This document shows positions 44,148 to 53,013 of a stretch of 64,000 bases of DNA, piece by piece. The first letter of the stretch is position 1. Every line of letters starts with the position of its first letter. Origin of the DNA: Flavobacteriales bacterium. Its GTDB lineage: Bacteria; Bacteroidota; Bacteroidia; UBA10329. A program made the translations under genes and the position numbers. The notes below the pieces were generated by a model that ran no database searches, had not been told where the DNA came from, and worked only from the letters and a program-made list of their open reading frames with translations. The DNA is taken from positions 1 to 64,000 of the forward strand of contig JACJZQ010000012.1 of NCBI GenBank assembly GCA_020635495.1, given 5' to 3'.

Positions 44148-45779
44148 TCAGCTCTCTCCCAAGAACGGATAACGGTAATCTGTAGGAGAAACGAAGTTCT
44201 CTTTGACGGTTCTTGGCGATACCCAACGCAACAGGTTGATCATAGATCCCGCTTTGTCGTTTGTACCAGAACCTCTTGCACCACCGAATGGCTGTTGACC
44301 TACAACGGCTCCCGTAGGTTTATCGTTGATGTAGAAATTACCCGCACAGTTTTCAAGCTTTTTCATGCCGCTTTCAATAGCGTAGCGGTCTTTAGAGAAA
44401 ATGGCTCCGGTGAGTGCGTATGGTGATGTCTGGTCAACAAGGTCGAGGGTCTCGTCCCACTTATTTTCATCATAGACATACACGGTAAGTACAGGGCCAA
44501 AGATCTCTTCGCACATGGTGGTGTATTTCGGGTCGTTGGCCTGAATGATGGTCGGTTCAATGAAGTAACCTACGCTCTTGTCGTACTTACCACCTGCAAT
44601 GATGGTCTGTCCGTCTTCACGGGCCTGATCAATGTATCCGGCAATTTTGTCAAATGCCTTCTCGTCAATCACTGCATTCACGAAGTTGGTGAAGTCTTCG
44701 GCAGGACCCATCTTGATGGATTCAAGATCGGCAATGCAAAAGTCTTTGACCTCATTCCAAATGTTGGAAGGAATGTAGCATCGCGAAGCGGCTGAACATT
44801 TCTGCCCTTGGAATTCGAATGCACCGCGGATCATGGCCGTTGCCACTTCTTTGGCATTGGAAGATGGGTGTGCGATAATGAAATCCTTTCCGCCCGTTTC
44901 GCCTACAATTCTTGGGTAGCTCTTGTAGTTGTGAATGTTCTCGCCAATGGTTTTCCAGATGTTCTGGAATACGCCCGTGGAACCTGTAAAGTGGATTCCC
45001 GCAAAATCAGGGTGTTTGAAGATAACGTCTCCAGCTACTGGTCCACGTACATAAACCAAGTTGATAACGCCATCTGGCAGTCCAGCCTCTTTGAAAATCT
45101 CCATCAGAACCTGAGCTGAATAAACCTGCGTGTCTGCGGGTTTCCAGACAACCGTGTTACCCATCAAGGCAGGTGCTCCGGGAAGGTTGCCTGCAATGGA
45201 GGTGAAGTTGAATGGCGTTAATGCGAAGATGAATCCTTCCAGCGCACGCTGTTCTACTCTGTTCCATGTTGGGGCAGGTGAGTAGGGAGGTTGCTGCTTG
45301 TAGATATCTGTCATGAATTCCACGTTGAAACGAAGGAAATCTGCGTACTCGCAAACGGCATCTATCTCTGCTTGGAATGCATTCTTGCTCTGCCCCAGCA
45401 TAGTGGCTGCATTCATTTTGGCTCTGTACGGACCGACCAAAAGATCGGCTGCTTTCAGAAAAATGGAAGCTCTGTGCTCCCAACCAAGGTTTACCCAGGC
45501 GTCTTTGGCGGCCAAGGCGGCATCAATGGCCTGTTGCACATGCTCGTGGTTACCTCTATGGAAATGACCCAAGGTATGCTTGTGGTCGTGAGGTGGTGCC
45601 ATACGTACCAGATCTCCTGTACGGACCTCTTTACCGCCAATGTACATTGGGGCATCGATCTCGGTAGCACGGAGTTCTTGCAGTGCCTTTTTCAATTCGG
45701 CTTTCTCCTTGCTGCCAGGAGCATAGCTCAATACTGGTTCGTTTACTGCTTTGGGTACGTTGTAGAATCCTTTTGGCAT
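44148..45779 (-). CDS. pruA: 1-pyrroline-5-carboxylate dehydrogenase
   Basis: A 543-residue aldehyde dehydrogenase oxidising glutamate semialdehyde (P5C) to glutamate with NAD+, the second step of proline catabolism. The N-terminus is of the long monofunctional type (YIGGKEVRTGD, HFHRGNHEHVQQAI). Catalytic Cys lies in FQGQKCSAASRCYIP and the general-base Glu in RIVGETGGKDFI. PutA-type proline dehydrogenase is not fused or adjacent. It converges on the cyclase gene with no intervening base; the junction TGATCA contains both stops. Confidence 0.96.
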   Translation of the reverse strand: MPKGFYNVPKAVNEPVLSYAPGSKEKAELKKALQELRATEIDAPMYIGGKEVRTGDLVRMAPPHDHKHTLGHFHRGNHEHVQQAIDAALAAKDAWVNLGWEHRASIFLKAADLLVGPYRAKMNAATMLGQSKNAFQAEIDAVCEYADFLRFNVEFMTDIYKQQPPYSPAPTWNRVEQRALEGFIFALTPFNFTSIAGNLPGAPALMGNTVVWKPADTQVYSAQVLMEIFKEAGLPDGVINLVYVRGPVAGDVIFKHPDFAGIHFTGSTGVFQNIWKTIGENIHNYKSYPRIVGETGGKDFIIAHPSSNAKEVATAMIRGAFEFQGQKCSAASRCYIPSNIWNEVKDFCIADLESIKMGPAEDFTNFVNAVIDEKAFDKIAGYIDQAREDGQTIIAGGKYDKSVGYFIEPTIIQANDPKYTTMCEEIFGPVLTVYVYDENKWDETLDLVDQTSPYALTGAIFSKDRYAIESGMKKLENCAGNFYINDKPTGAVVGQQPFGGARGSGTNDKAGSMINLLRWVSPRTVKENFVSPTDYRYPFLGES

Positions 45780-45820
45780 GGCTCAGTTTTCTGTTTGAGC
45801 CGCGAAAATACATAGCTTAA

Positions 45821-45975
45821 AGCGAACAGTGAAGAGCGAACAGCGACCAGTGGGTATTGAGCGCTTAGTATTGAGACGTGAGAATTGAGTACTTGGAAAT
45901 TTATGACTGACCAGTGATGTTTGAGGAAAGAGTGTGATCAGCGTAAACTCTTCGCTGGTCGCTGTTCACTGATTA
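45821..45975. repeat. Inverted low-complexity repeat in the pruA-apaG spacer
   Basis: GAACAGCGACCAG (45838-45850) is repeated inverted as CTGGTCGCTGTTC (45955-45967). Around it are GCGAACAGTG- and ATTGAGNNNTGAG-like tandem units. AGCGACCAGT is shared with the block at 36954-36990. Confidence 0.65.
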
Positions 45976-45976
45976 C

Positions 45977-46360
45977 TCAGTTCAACATATAGGGTACTTC
46001 GAGAATGAATTCAGGAATCTCTGATTGGAAAAGTTCTCCGTTCTCGGTTCTCATGAATTCGTAGAAACCGCTCATCCTGCCAATGCCTGTCTCCAAGTTG
46101 CAGGCGCTTTCGTAAGAGAATGTTTCGCCTGGGGCAAGGATGGGTTTTTCTCCAACAATACCTTCACCTTCTACCACGGTTTTTATTCCGTTACTGTCAA
46201 AGATGTTCCAGTGTCTGCGGAGAAGTTGTACCTCAAAGTCGTTGAAATTCTCTACGGTTATGCGGTAGAAGAACACAAAGTAGTTCTTGTCCGGCTCGGA
46301 GTATTCATCCTTAAACTGAACGCGCACTGTGATCTTTATGTTGTTTGAAACCTTAGGCAT
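45977..46360 (-). CDS. apaG: ApaG (DUF525) protein
   Basis: A 127-residue single-domain protein with a fibronectin III-like fold. Signature: YFVFFYRITVENFNDFEVQLLRRHW, then GEGIVGEKPILAPGETFSYESAC and GRMSGFYEFM. In enterobacteria it is linked to cobalt/magnesium resistance and sits in the apaGH operon; the molecular role is not settled. Here it stands alone between repeat-filled spacers, near the T9SS plug gene. Confidence 0.93.
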   Translation of the reverse strand: MPKVSNNIKITVRVQFKDEYSEPDKNYFVFFYRITVENFNDFEVQLLRRHWNIFDSNGIKTVVEGEGIVGEKPILAPGETFSYESACNLETGIGRMSGFYEFMRTENGELFQSEIPEFILEVPYMLN

Positions 46361-46522
46361 AACGATAACCGTAGTTACAAATAAACGATCATTTCTGACA
46401 TGCGTTGCTGTTGTTGGTCAATTCGTGTGCACCACAATTTGTGGATAAATTACGTTTCCAATGGAATTGAAGGGTTTTTGAGGGCTGTTTTGAGTTCAGA
46501 ATGGGGCTTGGGTGGTGGTTGT

Positions 46523-46553
46523 GTCAGAGATGCTTCACTGCGTTCAGCATGAC
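46523..46553. repeat. Dispersed repeat (CHAERSEAS type)
   Basis: The 31-base stretch beginning GTCAGAGATGC and ending CAGCATGAC belongs to a repeat common in bacterial intergenic DNA, which when translated gives the familiar spurious peptide CHAERSEAS. It lies 24 bases past the plug gene stop. Confidence 0.75.
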
Positions 46554-46576
46554 AAGATGCTGAGGTGAAAAAACGC

Positions 46577-47890
46577 TTACCAGGTTTGGGAGGTGATAAT
46601 GGAATGGCCGATGAGTCTATCGAAGCGGGAGCCCATCTGTTGGTGGTAAACGTAGAGGGTGTAGATCTGTCGGGCATCGAAAAAGGAGCCTTCTGTAACT
46701 TCTGTCTCTCCTTGGGTGGTGCCATCACGCAAGTAGATGTACTGATAGTTGTAGTAGCCTTGTTTGAGGTAGGTTGAGCCTTCGTACGTACGGTCGCGAT
46801 AGTTGTATTCCAAGCGATGCTCGGGTTTTATCTGCCAATCTGTAAGGCCACCATAGAGATAGAGTCCGCCATCCAGAATGGGGTCTTGGTACTTGAGGCT
46901 GTGGTGTATGAGGGCGTAATCGGCATCTCGAGTTGGGTCGGTGCCTTCTCTGATATCGATACTGAATGCCCCATTGATGTCTGGAAAGGTGCGGTAGTGG
47001 TCTTTGCTCAGCATTTTATCTGGAATGAGGAAGACGTGATTCTTCATGGAGTCGGGGTCGTACCAGATGTTGCTGACGTTCTCCGGCTGATACCGTAGGC
47101 TTCGGGTGTCTATCCATCGGAACTCGTTACCGCCTTCGAAGACCACTTCTCCCATGTTATCGTACACCAAACGTTGGTCTTTGATGAAGATGGGTTTCAT
47201 GTCTGTTTTGATGTTATCCCAACGGTAATTCTGCTGTATGTGCAGGGCCACATCTGCAAACGGGTTGCGGATGTCGAAATCGGGATGGATGATCTCCACG
47301 TCTATCTGCTGGTGGGTTCTGCGCTGATTGATGATCATGGGTATGCGCACTCTGGCGGCAATTTCCACCAATTGTTCGTACACACGGAAGCGTCTGGTGA
47401 TGATGGGTTTCTCTCTATCGAAATCCTTGTAGACGATGAGCACGTAATTGCCCGAGAGTTTGAGCCGCAGGTTCTGGTTGGGCACCGAGAACGAGTAGTG
47501 GATGTACTGCTGTACGGTATTGAAAGAGAAATCGTAGTTGAGGATGTTCTCTTCGAGGAAGCCGTCTATGTATTCCTGCTGCGGAATGTTGGTGGGTTCC
47601 CAGTTCCTATCGCAATGAATAACGGTGTAGGTGTAGTCCTGGTATTCGGCATCCAATTCATCGAACTGCAGTTGGAGTTGCTCGCTGCTTCCGAGTTTGA
47701 TGACGGGCAGACTCAACGGTACGTTGCGGACATGGAACTGTACAGTCTTGATGTTTTTCTGGTAGGTGCGGTCTTCGTAACGCAGGTAGGTTTCATCGAA
47801 ATATTCGTCATTCTGCGCTAGCGCGAGAAGGGGAAAAAGGAAAAAGGGGAAAAAGAAAAAGTTAAAGACGCTGCGCATAATGGGTTGCAA
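46577..47890 (-). CDS. Type IX secretion system plug protein (DUF5103)
   Basis: A 437-residue exported protein with a phenylalanine-rich signal peptide (FNFFFFPFFLFPLLALA). An ATG four codons in (47878) is an alternative start. The body matches DUF5103: YLRYEDRTYQKNIKTVQFH, HCDRNWEPTNIPQQEYIDGF, YVLIVYKDFDREKPIITRRFRVYE and the C-terminal GGLTDW with YNYQY. In Flavobacterium johnsoniae the homologue closes the SprA translocon when no substrate is engaged. It implies a working T9SS, supported by the sorting domain in the 58648-59112 protein. sprA, porV and other T9SS genes are not in the window. Confidence 0.88.
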   Translation of the reverse strand: MQPIMRSVFNFFFFPFFLFPLLALAQNDEYFDETYLRYEDRTYQKNIKTVQFHVRNVPLSLPVIKLGSSEQLQLQFDELDAEYQDYTYTVIHCDRNWEPTNIPQQEYIDGFLEENILNYDFSFNTVQQYIHYSFSVPNQNLRLKLSGNYVLIVYKDFDREKPIITRRFRVYEQLVEIAARVRIPMIINQRRTHQQIDVEIIHPDFDIRNPFADVALHIQQNYRWDNIKTDMKPIFIKDQRLVYDNMGEVVFEGGNEFRWIDTRSLRYQPENVSNIWYDPDSMKNHVFLIPDKMLSKDHYRTFPDINGAFSIDIREGTDPTRDADYALIHHSLKYQDPILDGGLYLYGGLTDWQIKPEHRLEYNYRDRTYEGSTYLKQGYYNYQYIYLRDGTTQGETEVTEGSFFDARQIYTLYVYHQQMGSRFDRLIGHSIITSQTW

Positions 47891-48047
47891 AGATAGAGTT
47901 AACTCAACCTTGCAAGATTTATTCCAAACGCAATGAGATTTCCGGAGTATCTAATCCCGTAATTCAAGTAGTTACAGCATCTTTATTTAGAACCATTCTA
48001 AATTAGTAGGGTGTCCATTAAGGGCATATTGCCTATTACGTTTCTCT

Positions 48048-48055
48048 TAAATTTG
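48048..48055 (+). promoter_or_regulatory. Bacteroidetes-type -7 box for the nqr operon
   Basis: TAAATTTG is a full match to TAnnTTTG, 34 bases upstream of the nqrA ATG. A TTG at 48029-48031 could be the -33 element with a 16-base gap. Confidence 0.6.
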
Positions 48056-48089
48056 CCGCGATTTTAAGGACGAGAAATCCGAACGAAAT

Positions 48090-49448
48090 ATGTCAAAAGA
48101 CATCAAGATCAAAAGGGGCCTGAACATCCCACTGAAGGGAGAGGCCGATAAGGTGTTTGGAACCGCAAGTACTTCAGACACAGTTCTCATCAAACCAACC
48201 GATTTCAAGAATTTCATCCCGAAACTTCTGGTAAAAGAAGGGGCCGAGGTTTTGGCCGGTTCTCCGCTGTTTTACAACAAGCAGTACGAGGATGTGAAGG
48301 TGGGATCGCCAGTAAGTGGTGAGGTGGTTGAGGTCATCAGAGGCGCCAAGCGAAAGATATTGGCTATCAAGATCCTGGCAGACAAGGAGGTGCGCTATGC
48401 GGATTTCCCTGCTGCGGATGCCAATACCATGAGCCGAGAAGACGTGAAGAAGCGTTTGCTGGACCAGTGTCTGTGGCCTTTCATTAAGCGCAGACCTTAC
48501 GGTACGGTTGCCCGCCCCAACGATGAGCCATTGGCCATTTACATTTCTGGCTTTGACAGCGCGCCATTGGCGGCAGACGTTGACTTTGTGCTGAACGGAA
48601 AGGAGAAAGAATTCCAAGCAGGATTGGATGTATTGAAGCAACTGACCGATGGGCCTGTTCATTTGAACCTGCACAGAAACCTGAGCACATCTGATGTGCT
48701 GAAGGGTGCAAAAGGTGTTCAGGTGAATTGGGTAAGCGGTCCGCACCCTGCCAGTAACGTAGGCGTTCAGATTCATCACATTCAGCCTCTTAACAAGGGC
48801 GAGGTGGTGTTTACCGTGGCTGCACAGGATGTGGCGTTAATCGGTAGTGCTTTCCTTACAGGGAAATATGATGCCACCCGCGTTGTGGCGGTTGCAGGTC
48901 CGAAGGTGAACCACCCGAAATACTATCGAGTGATACAAGGAGTTGCGGTAGGTTCTTTTGCCACGGATGTGGAAGGAACCAACAACCGTTTCATCAGCGG
49001 TAACGTGCTAACAGGAACCAACGTTGGAAAAGACGGTTACCTCGGTTTCTTTGATAAGGAAGTGACAGTGCTTGAAGAAGGGAACCACGCTAAATTCTTC
49101 ATTACAGAAGGTTGGGCTGGTCCGGGACTTGGAAAGCACTCGGCATCCAGAAGTTATTTCTCTTGGTTGATGCCAAGCAAGAAGTATGAGTTGGATACGA
49201 ACACCAATGGCGAACCTAGAGCTTTGGTTGTAACGGGCGAATACGAGAGTGTTTTCCCGATGGACATCTATCCACAGCATCTGTTGAAGGCTATTATGAT
49301 CGGAGACATTGAGCTGATGGAGAATCTGGGAATCTACGAGGTTGATGATGAGGATTTCGCGCTTTGCGAGTATGTGTGCACATCCAAAACGGCTGCGCAG
49401 CACATCGTACGCGAAGGTTTGGAGCTCATTGAAAAAGAATGCGGTTAA
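48090..49448 (+). CDS. nqrA: Na+-translocating NADH:quinone reductase subunit A
   Basis: A 452-residue peripheral cytoplasmic subunit of Na+-NQR. The family N-terminus is present (IKIKRGLNIPLKGEA), as are GSPVSGEVVEVIRGAKRKILAI and the late region WAGPGLGKHSASRSYFSWLMPSK. It is the quinone-associated subunit of the six-subunit complex that couples NADH oxidation to Na+ export. First gene of nqrABCDEF, with nqrB starting 13 bases later. Confidence 0.96.
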   Translation: MSKDIKIKRGLNIPLKGEADKVFGTASTSDTVLIKPTDFKNFIPKLLVKEGAEVLAGSPLFYNKQYEDVKVGSPVSGEVVEVIRGAKRKILAIKILADKEVRYADFPAADANTMSREDVKKRLLDQCLWPFIKRRPYGTVARPNDEPLAIYISGFDSAPLAADVDFVLNGKEKEFQAGLDVLKQLTDGPVHLNLHRNLSTSDVLKGAKGVQVNWVSGPHPASNVGVQIHHIQPLNKGEVVFTVAAQDVALIGSAFLTGKYDATRVVAVAGPKVNHPKYYRVIQGVAVGSFATDVEGTNNRFISGNVLTGTNVGKDGYLGFFDKEVTVLEEGNHAKFFITEGWAGPGLGKHSASRSYFSWLMPSKKYELDTNTNGEPRALVVTGEYESVFPMDIYPQHLLKAIMIGDIELMENLGIYEVDDEDFALCEYVCTSKTAAQHIVREGLELIEKECG

Positions 49449-49461
49449 ACGATAAGGCACA

Positions 49462-50637
49462 ATGAAGTTTTTATACACAGCCTTCCAAAACATGAAAGCT
49501 CCTTTTGAAAAAGGGGGCAAGTTTGAGAAGTACAATAAGGTTCTGACGGCCATCGATGCCTTCGAGACCTTGATGTTCACGCCAGACGAGGTTACACACA
49601 CAGGTGCGCACATCCGTGATGGAATTGACCTGAAGCGTACCATGAGTACGGTTATCCTGGCCATGGTTCCTTGTCTGTTGTTCGGTATGTACAACGCAGG
49701 CTACCAGCATTATCTGCAATTGGGGGAGTTGGCAACAGCTTCTTTCATGGACATGTTCACCATTGGTCTGATGAAAGTTCTTCCGTTGGTGGTGGTGTCT
49801 TACGGGGTTGGACTTGGCATTGAGTTCGGCTTTGCGATGTATAAAGGGCATTCGGTTGAGGAAGGATACTTGGTAACAGGTATGCTTATTCCGTTGATCG
49901 TGCCTGTTGATATTCCGTTGTGGATGTTGGCCGTGGCCGTTGCCTTTGCCGTTGTATTCGGTAAAGAGGTTTTCGGTGGTACGGGAATGAACATTCTGAA
50001 CGTGGCCCTGACCGCAAGAGCATTCCTGTTCTTCGCTTATCCGACCTTCATGTCTGGAGATAAGATCTGGGTTCACGAAGGAATGACCAATGACGCTATT
50101 TCTGGAGCTACCATTTTGGGAGACCTTGCCGGAATGAAAGGCGGATTGGAAAGTCTGCGCTTTACGGCAGAGGAGATGTTCCTTGGATTTATTCCAGGGT
50201 CTGTTGGTGAGACCTCTACATTGGCGGTATTGATCGGAGCAGGTATTCTTCTCCTTACAGGAATCGGAAGTTGGAGAATCATGTTGTCTGCCGTTCTTGG
50301 TGGCGCAACCATGGGATTGATCTTCAATGCATTCGGAGCAAACGGTCTGATGCAGTTCGAGTGGTGGCAACATATGTTGGTTGGAGGTTTCGCTTTCGGA
50401 GTGGTGTTCATGGCAACAGACCCTGTAACTGCGGCTCAGACCAACAAGGGTAAATGGATCTATGGCTTCCTGATCGGTTTCTTGGCCATTATGATCCGTG
50501 TGTTCAACCCGGCCTATCCAGAAGGAATCATGTTGGCCATTCTGTTCATGAATGTGATGGCACCATTGATTGATCACTACGTGGTTGAAGCCAACATCAG
50601 TAAGAGATTGAAACGACTAAAAGTTAAAGCTGCGTAA
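49462..50637 (+). CDS. nqrB: Na+-translocating NADH:quinone reductase subunit B
   Basis: A 391-residue integral membrane subunit with about ten TM helices, forming part of the sodium channel. The covalent FMN attachment motif SGATILGD (about residue 213, Thr ligand) is present; ApbE would attach the FMN. TGMLIPLIVPVDIPLWM and GGTGMNILNVALTARAFLFF are typical. It carries a soluble N-terminal stretch (KAPFEKGGKFEKY). nqrC follows after 2 bases. Confidence 0.97.
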   Translation: MKFLYTAFQNMKAPFEKGGKFEKYNKVLTAIDAFETLMFTPDEVTHTGAHIRDGIDLKRTMSTVILAMVPCLLFGMYNAGYQHYLQLGELATASFMDMFTIGLMKVLPLVVVSYGVGLGIEFGFAMYKGHSVEEGYLVTGMLIPLIVPVDIPLWMLAVAVAFAVVFGKEVFGGTGMNILNVALTARAFLFFAYPTFMSGDKIWVHEGMTNDAISGATILGDLAGMKGGLESLRFTAEEMFLGFIPGSVGETSTLAVLIGAGILLLTGIGSWRIMLSAVLGGATMGLIFNAFGANGLMQFEWWQHMLVGGFAFGVVFMATDPVTAAQTNKGKWIYGFLIGFLAIMIRVFNPAYPEGIMLAILFMNVMAPLIDHYVVEANISKRLKRLKVKAA

Positions 50638-50639
50638 TC

Positions 50640-51524
50640 ATGGCGGTTGATGTAAATAGTAATAAGTACACCTTCATCTTTGCTACGGTAATGGTGATAG
50701 TGGTAGCAACATTGTTGGCGCTTGCCTCTGAAAGCTTGAAGCCCATGCAGAAGAAGAATGTGGCGAATGAAAAGCGCCAGAACATTCTAAGCTCTGTAGG
50801 AATTGACGTTTCTGCCGCTGAGGCTGAAACGGCTTACAACGAGAACTTGGTTGAGGCTTTGGTTCTTGATGCCAATGGAAACGTGGTTGAAAGCCCAGCC
50901 GTTGAGGCATTCGATATCGATGTTTTGAAAGATTACAAAGCAGGTCTTTCCAATATCTACAAAGCCAATGCTGATGACATGGATGCCATGAAGTCGGCCT
51001 TGCTTTCTTGGGGCGATGGTGGTGTGAATTACCCGCTGTTTGTTCTTCAGAAAGATGGCGAGAACGTATATGTTGTTCCGGTTGTAGGTACGGGTCTTTG
51101 GGGTCCGATCTGGGGATACATTACCATTGCAAGCGATGGAAAAACCGTTGTAGGAGCTGTATTCGACCACAAGTCTGAAACACCGGGTCTTGGTGCTGAG
51201 ATCAATCAGGCATCATTCCAAAAACCTTTTGAGGGCAAGACCATTTTTGATGAGAACGGTGACTATGTAGGCATCAAGGTGATGAAAGGCGGTGCACAAG
51301 GTTCTCCAAATGGAGTTGACGCTATTTCTGGTGGTACCATTACCAGTAATGGTGTTACAGAGATGATCGTACGAACGTTGAAAATTTACGAGCCTTATTT
51401 GTCAAGTCTTGGTGCCGGCACCGTAGAAGCAGAGGTTGAATTGCCTGTTGATTCGCTAGCCGTTGCAACAGATTCATTGAATGTTGAAGAAGTAAAAGAC
51501 AGCCTCGAACTGTCTGCCAAATAA
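50640..51524 (+). CDS. nqrC: Na+-translocating NADH:quinone reductase subunit C
   Basis: A 294-residue subunit with one N-terminal TM helix and a periplasmic FMN domain. The flavinylation site is in DAISGGTITSNGVTEM (about residue 235; Thr), a variant of the SGAT motif with Gly before the Thr. GLWGPIWGYITI and ETPGLGAEI are typical. Beyond the usual end the protein has a Val/Glu/Asp/Ser-rich tail of about 30 residues (DSLAVATDSLNVEEVKDS). Confidence 0.95.
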   Translation: MAVDVNSNKYTFIFATVMVIVVATLLALASESLKPMQKKNVANEKRQNILSSVGIDVSAAEAETAYNENLVEALVLDANGNVVESPAVEAFDIDVLKDYKAGLSNIYKANADDMDAMKSALLSWGDGGVNYPLFVLQKDGENVYVVPVVGTGLWGPIWGYITIASDGKTVVGAVFDHKSETPGLGAEINQASFQKPFEGKTIFDENGDYVGIKVMKGGAQGSPNGVDAISGGTITSNGVTEMIVRTLKIYEPYLSSLGAGTVEAEVELPVDSLAVATDSLNVEEVKDSLELSAK

Positions 51525-51549
51525 ACTGTTGAATTAAAGAAAACTTCAC

Positions 51550-52272
51550 ATGAGCGAAGTAGCAGTTGAAGAAGTAAAAGCTAAGAAGCCGTCAGAGCCA
51601 TTGTTCTCTAAAAAGAACCGTGCGCTGATAACCAATCCGTTGGATGACGATAACCCGATAACGGTTCAGGTACTCGGTATCTGTTCTGCGTTGGCCATTA
51701 CGGTTCAGTTGAAGCAGGCCATCGTTATGTCGCTTTCGGTGATGTTCGTATTGGCAGCGGGTAACGTTATCGTATCGCTGATGCGAAACATGATTCCTAA
51801 CCGAATTCGAATCATCGTTCAGTTGGTGATCGTTGCAGCCTTGGTTATTCTTGTTGACCAAGTATTGAAAGCCTACGTGTACGATGTGTCCAAAGCACTT
51901 TCGGTATTCGTTGGATTGATCATTACCAACTGTATCATCATGGGACGATTGGAAGCCTTTGCCTTGGGTAACAAGCCTTGGCCAGCGTTTTTGGATGGTA
52001 TTGGAAATGCTGCTGCCTATGGCGGAATCCTCATCATCGTATCGTTCTTCAGAGAGTTGTTAGGGTCAGGTAAGCTTTTCGGATTCCCTGTATTGGGACA
52101 GAAAGTAGGTGCGCTTATGGCAGACGGAAGTCTTGCTACAGAAGCAACTGGCCTTTACGCTTTGGGTTACGTTGATAATGGTTTGATGATCCTTCCACCT
52201 ATGGCGTTGATCACCGTGGGAGCCATTATCTGGGTACAGCGCTACAGAAACAGAAAATTGATAGAAGCTTAA
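51550..52272 (+). CDS. nqrD: Na+-translocating NADH:quinone reductase subunit D
   Basis: A 240-residue six-TM subunit that, with NqrE, forms an inverted pair coordinating an intramembrane iron centre. The conserved core runs from NPITVQVLGICSALAITVQL to GFFREL-like VSFFRELLGSGKLFGFPVL; LSVFVGLIITNCIIMGRLEAFA contains the iron-binding Cys region. It has about 30 extra polar residues at the N-terminus (EEVKAKKPSEPLFSKK). The spacer to nqrE is 105 bases and filled with repeats, unlike the other spacers of the operon. Confidence 0.96.
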   Translation: MSEVAVEEVKAKKPSEPLFSKKNRALITNPLDDDNPITVQVLGICSALAITVQLKQAIVMSLSVMFVLAAGNVIVSLMRNMIPNRIRIIVQLVIVAALVILVDQVLKAYVYDVSKALSVFVGLIITNCIIMGRLEAFALGNKPWPAFLDGIGNAAAYGGILIIVSFFRELLGSGKLFGFPVLGQKVGALMADGSLATEATGLYALGYVDNGLMILPPMALITVGAIIWVQRYRNRKLIEA

Positions 52273-52370
52273 AAGTCGCAAGTAGCAAGTCGAAAGCCAC
52301 AAATTGTTTAGAGAAAAACGAAGAAGAAAGAAGTTACCGCTTGAAGCTTGAGGCTTGAAGCTTGAAACTC
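52273..52370. repeat. Two low-complexity repeat blocks between nqrD and nqrE
   Basis: AAGTCGCAAGTAGCAAGTCG (from 52273) and GCTTGAAGCTTGAGGCTTG (from 52339) are short tandem repeats. They lie within an operon whose other spacers are 2-25 bases. Confidence 0.75.
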
Positions 52371-52377
52371 AAAAGAA

Positions 52378-52992
52378 ATGGAATACATAAACATATTCGT
52401 CAAAGCCATCTTTATTGAGAACATGATTTTTGCCTACTTCCTAGGCATGTGTTCTTACTTGGCAGTAAGTAAAACGGTAAAGACCGGAGTTGGTCTAGGA
52501 GCCGCTGTGATCTTCGTATTGGGGTTCACCGTTCCAGTAAACTACCTGTTGGAGAATTACATTCTGAAGGAAGGGGCCCTTTCCTGGTTAGGACCACAGT
52601 TCGCTACCATGGACCTCAGCTTCTTGAGCTTCATCATGTTCATTGCCATTATTGCATCCATGGTACAGTTGGTAGAGATGGTGGTTGAGAAATTCGCGCC
52701 AGCGCTCTACTCTTCGTTGGGTATTTTCCTTCCGCTTATCGCGGTTAACTGCGCCATCTTGGGTGGTGCGCTTTTCATGCAAGAGCGTCAGTATTCCAAT
52801 ATTGGAGAAGCAACAGTGTTCGGATTGGGTTCTGGTGTGGGTTGGTTCTTGGCCATTGTTGCTATTGCGGCCATCCGTGAGAAGATCCGTTACTCAAACG
52901 TTCCAGCACCACTTCGTGGATTGGGTATCACATTCATCATTACCGGCTTGATGGGCATTGCGTTCATGAGCTTTATGGGAATCGAACTTTAA
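52378..52992 (+). CDS. nqrE: Na+-translocating NADH:quinone reductase subunit E
   Basis: A 204-residue six-TM subunit, the partner of NqrD. FIENMIFAYFLGMCSYLAVSK contains one conserved iron-ligand Cys, and LPLIAVNCAILGGALFM the other. GSGVGWFLAIVAIAAIREKIRYSNVP and the C-terminal GLGITFIITGLMGIAFM are typical. Length is standard. Confidence 0.97.
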   Translation: MEYINIFVKAIFIENMIFAYFLGMCSYLAVSKTVKTGVGLGAAVIFVLGFTVPVNYLLENYILKEGALSWLGPQFATMDLSFLSFIMFIAIIASMVQLVEMVVEKFAPALYSSLGIFLPLIAVNCAILGGALFMQERQYSNIGEATVFGLGSGVGWFLAIVAIAAIREKIRYSNVPAPLRGLGITFIITGLMGIAFMSFMGIEL

Positions 52993-53013
52993 GAACATTT
53001 TAAGCTAACAGAC

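Noticed and set aside
46450..46728. Minus-strand ORF with CHAERSEAS peptide
   Set aside because: Known artefact of a dispersed repeat; it also overlaps the plug gene in another frame.
47174..47821. 215-codon plus-strand ORF
   Set aside because: Antisense shadow of the plug gene; no family features.
49471..50577. 368-codon minus-strand ORF
   Set aside because: Antisense to nqrB; His/Gln/Asn-rich as expected from reverse translation of a membrane protein.
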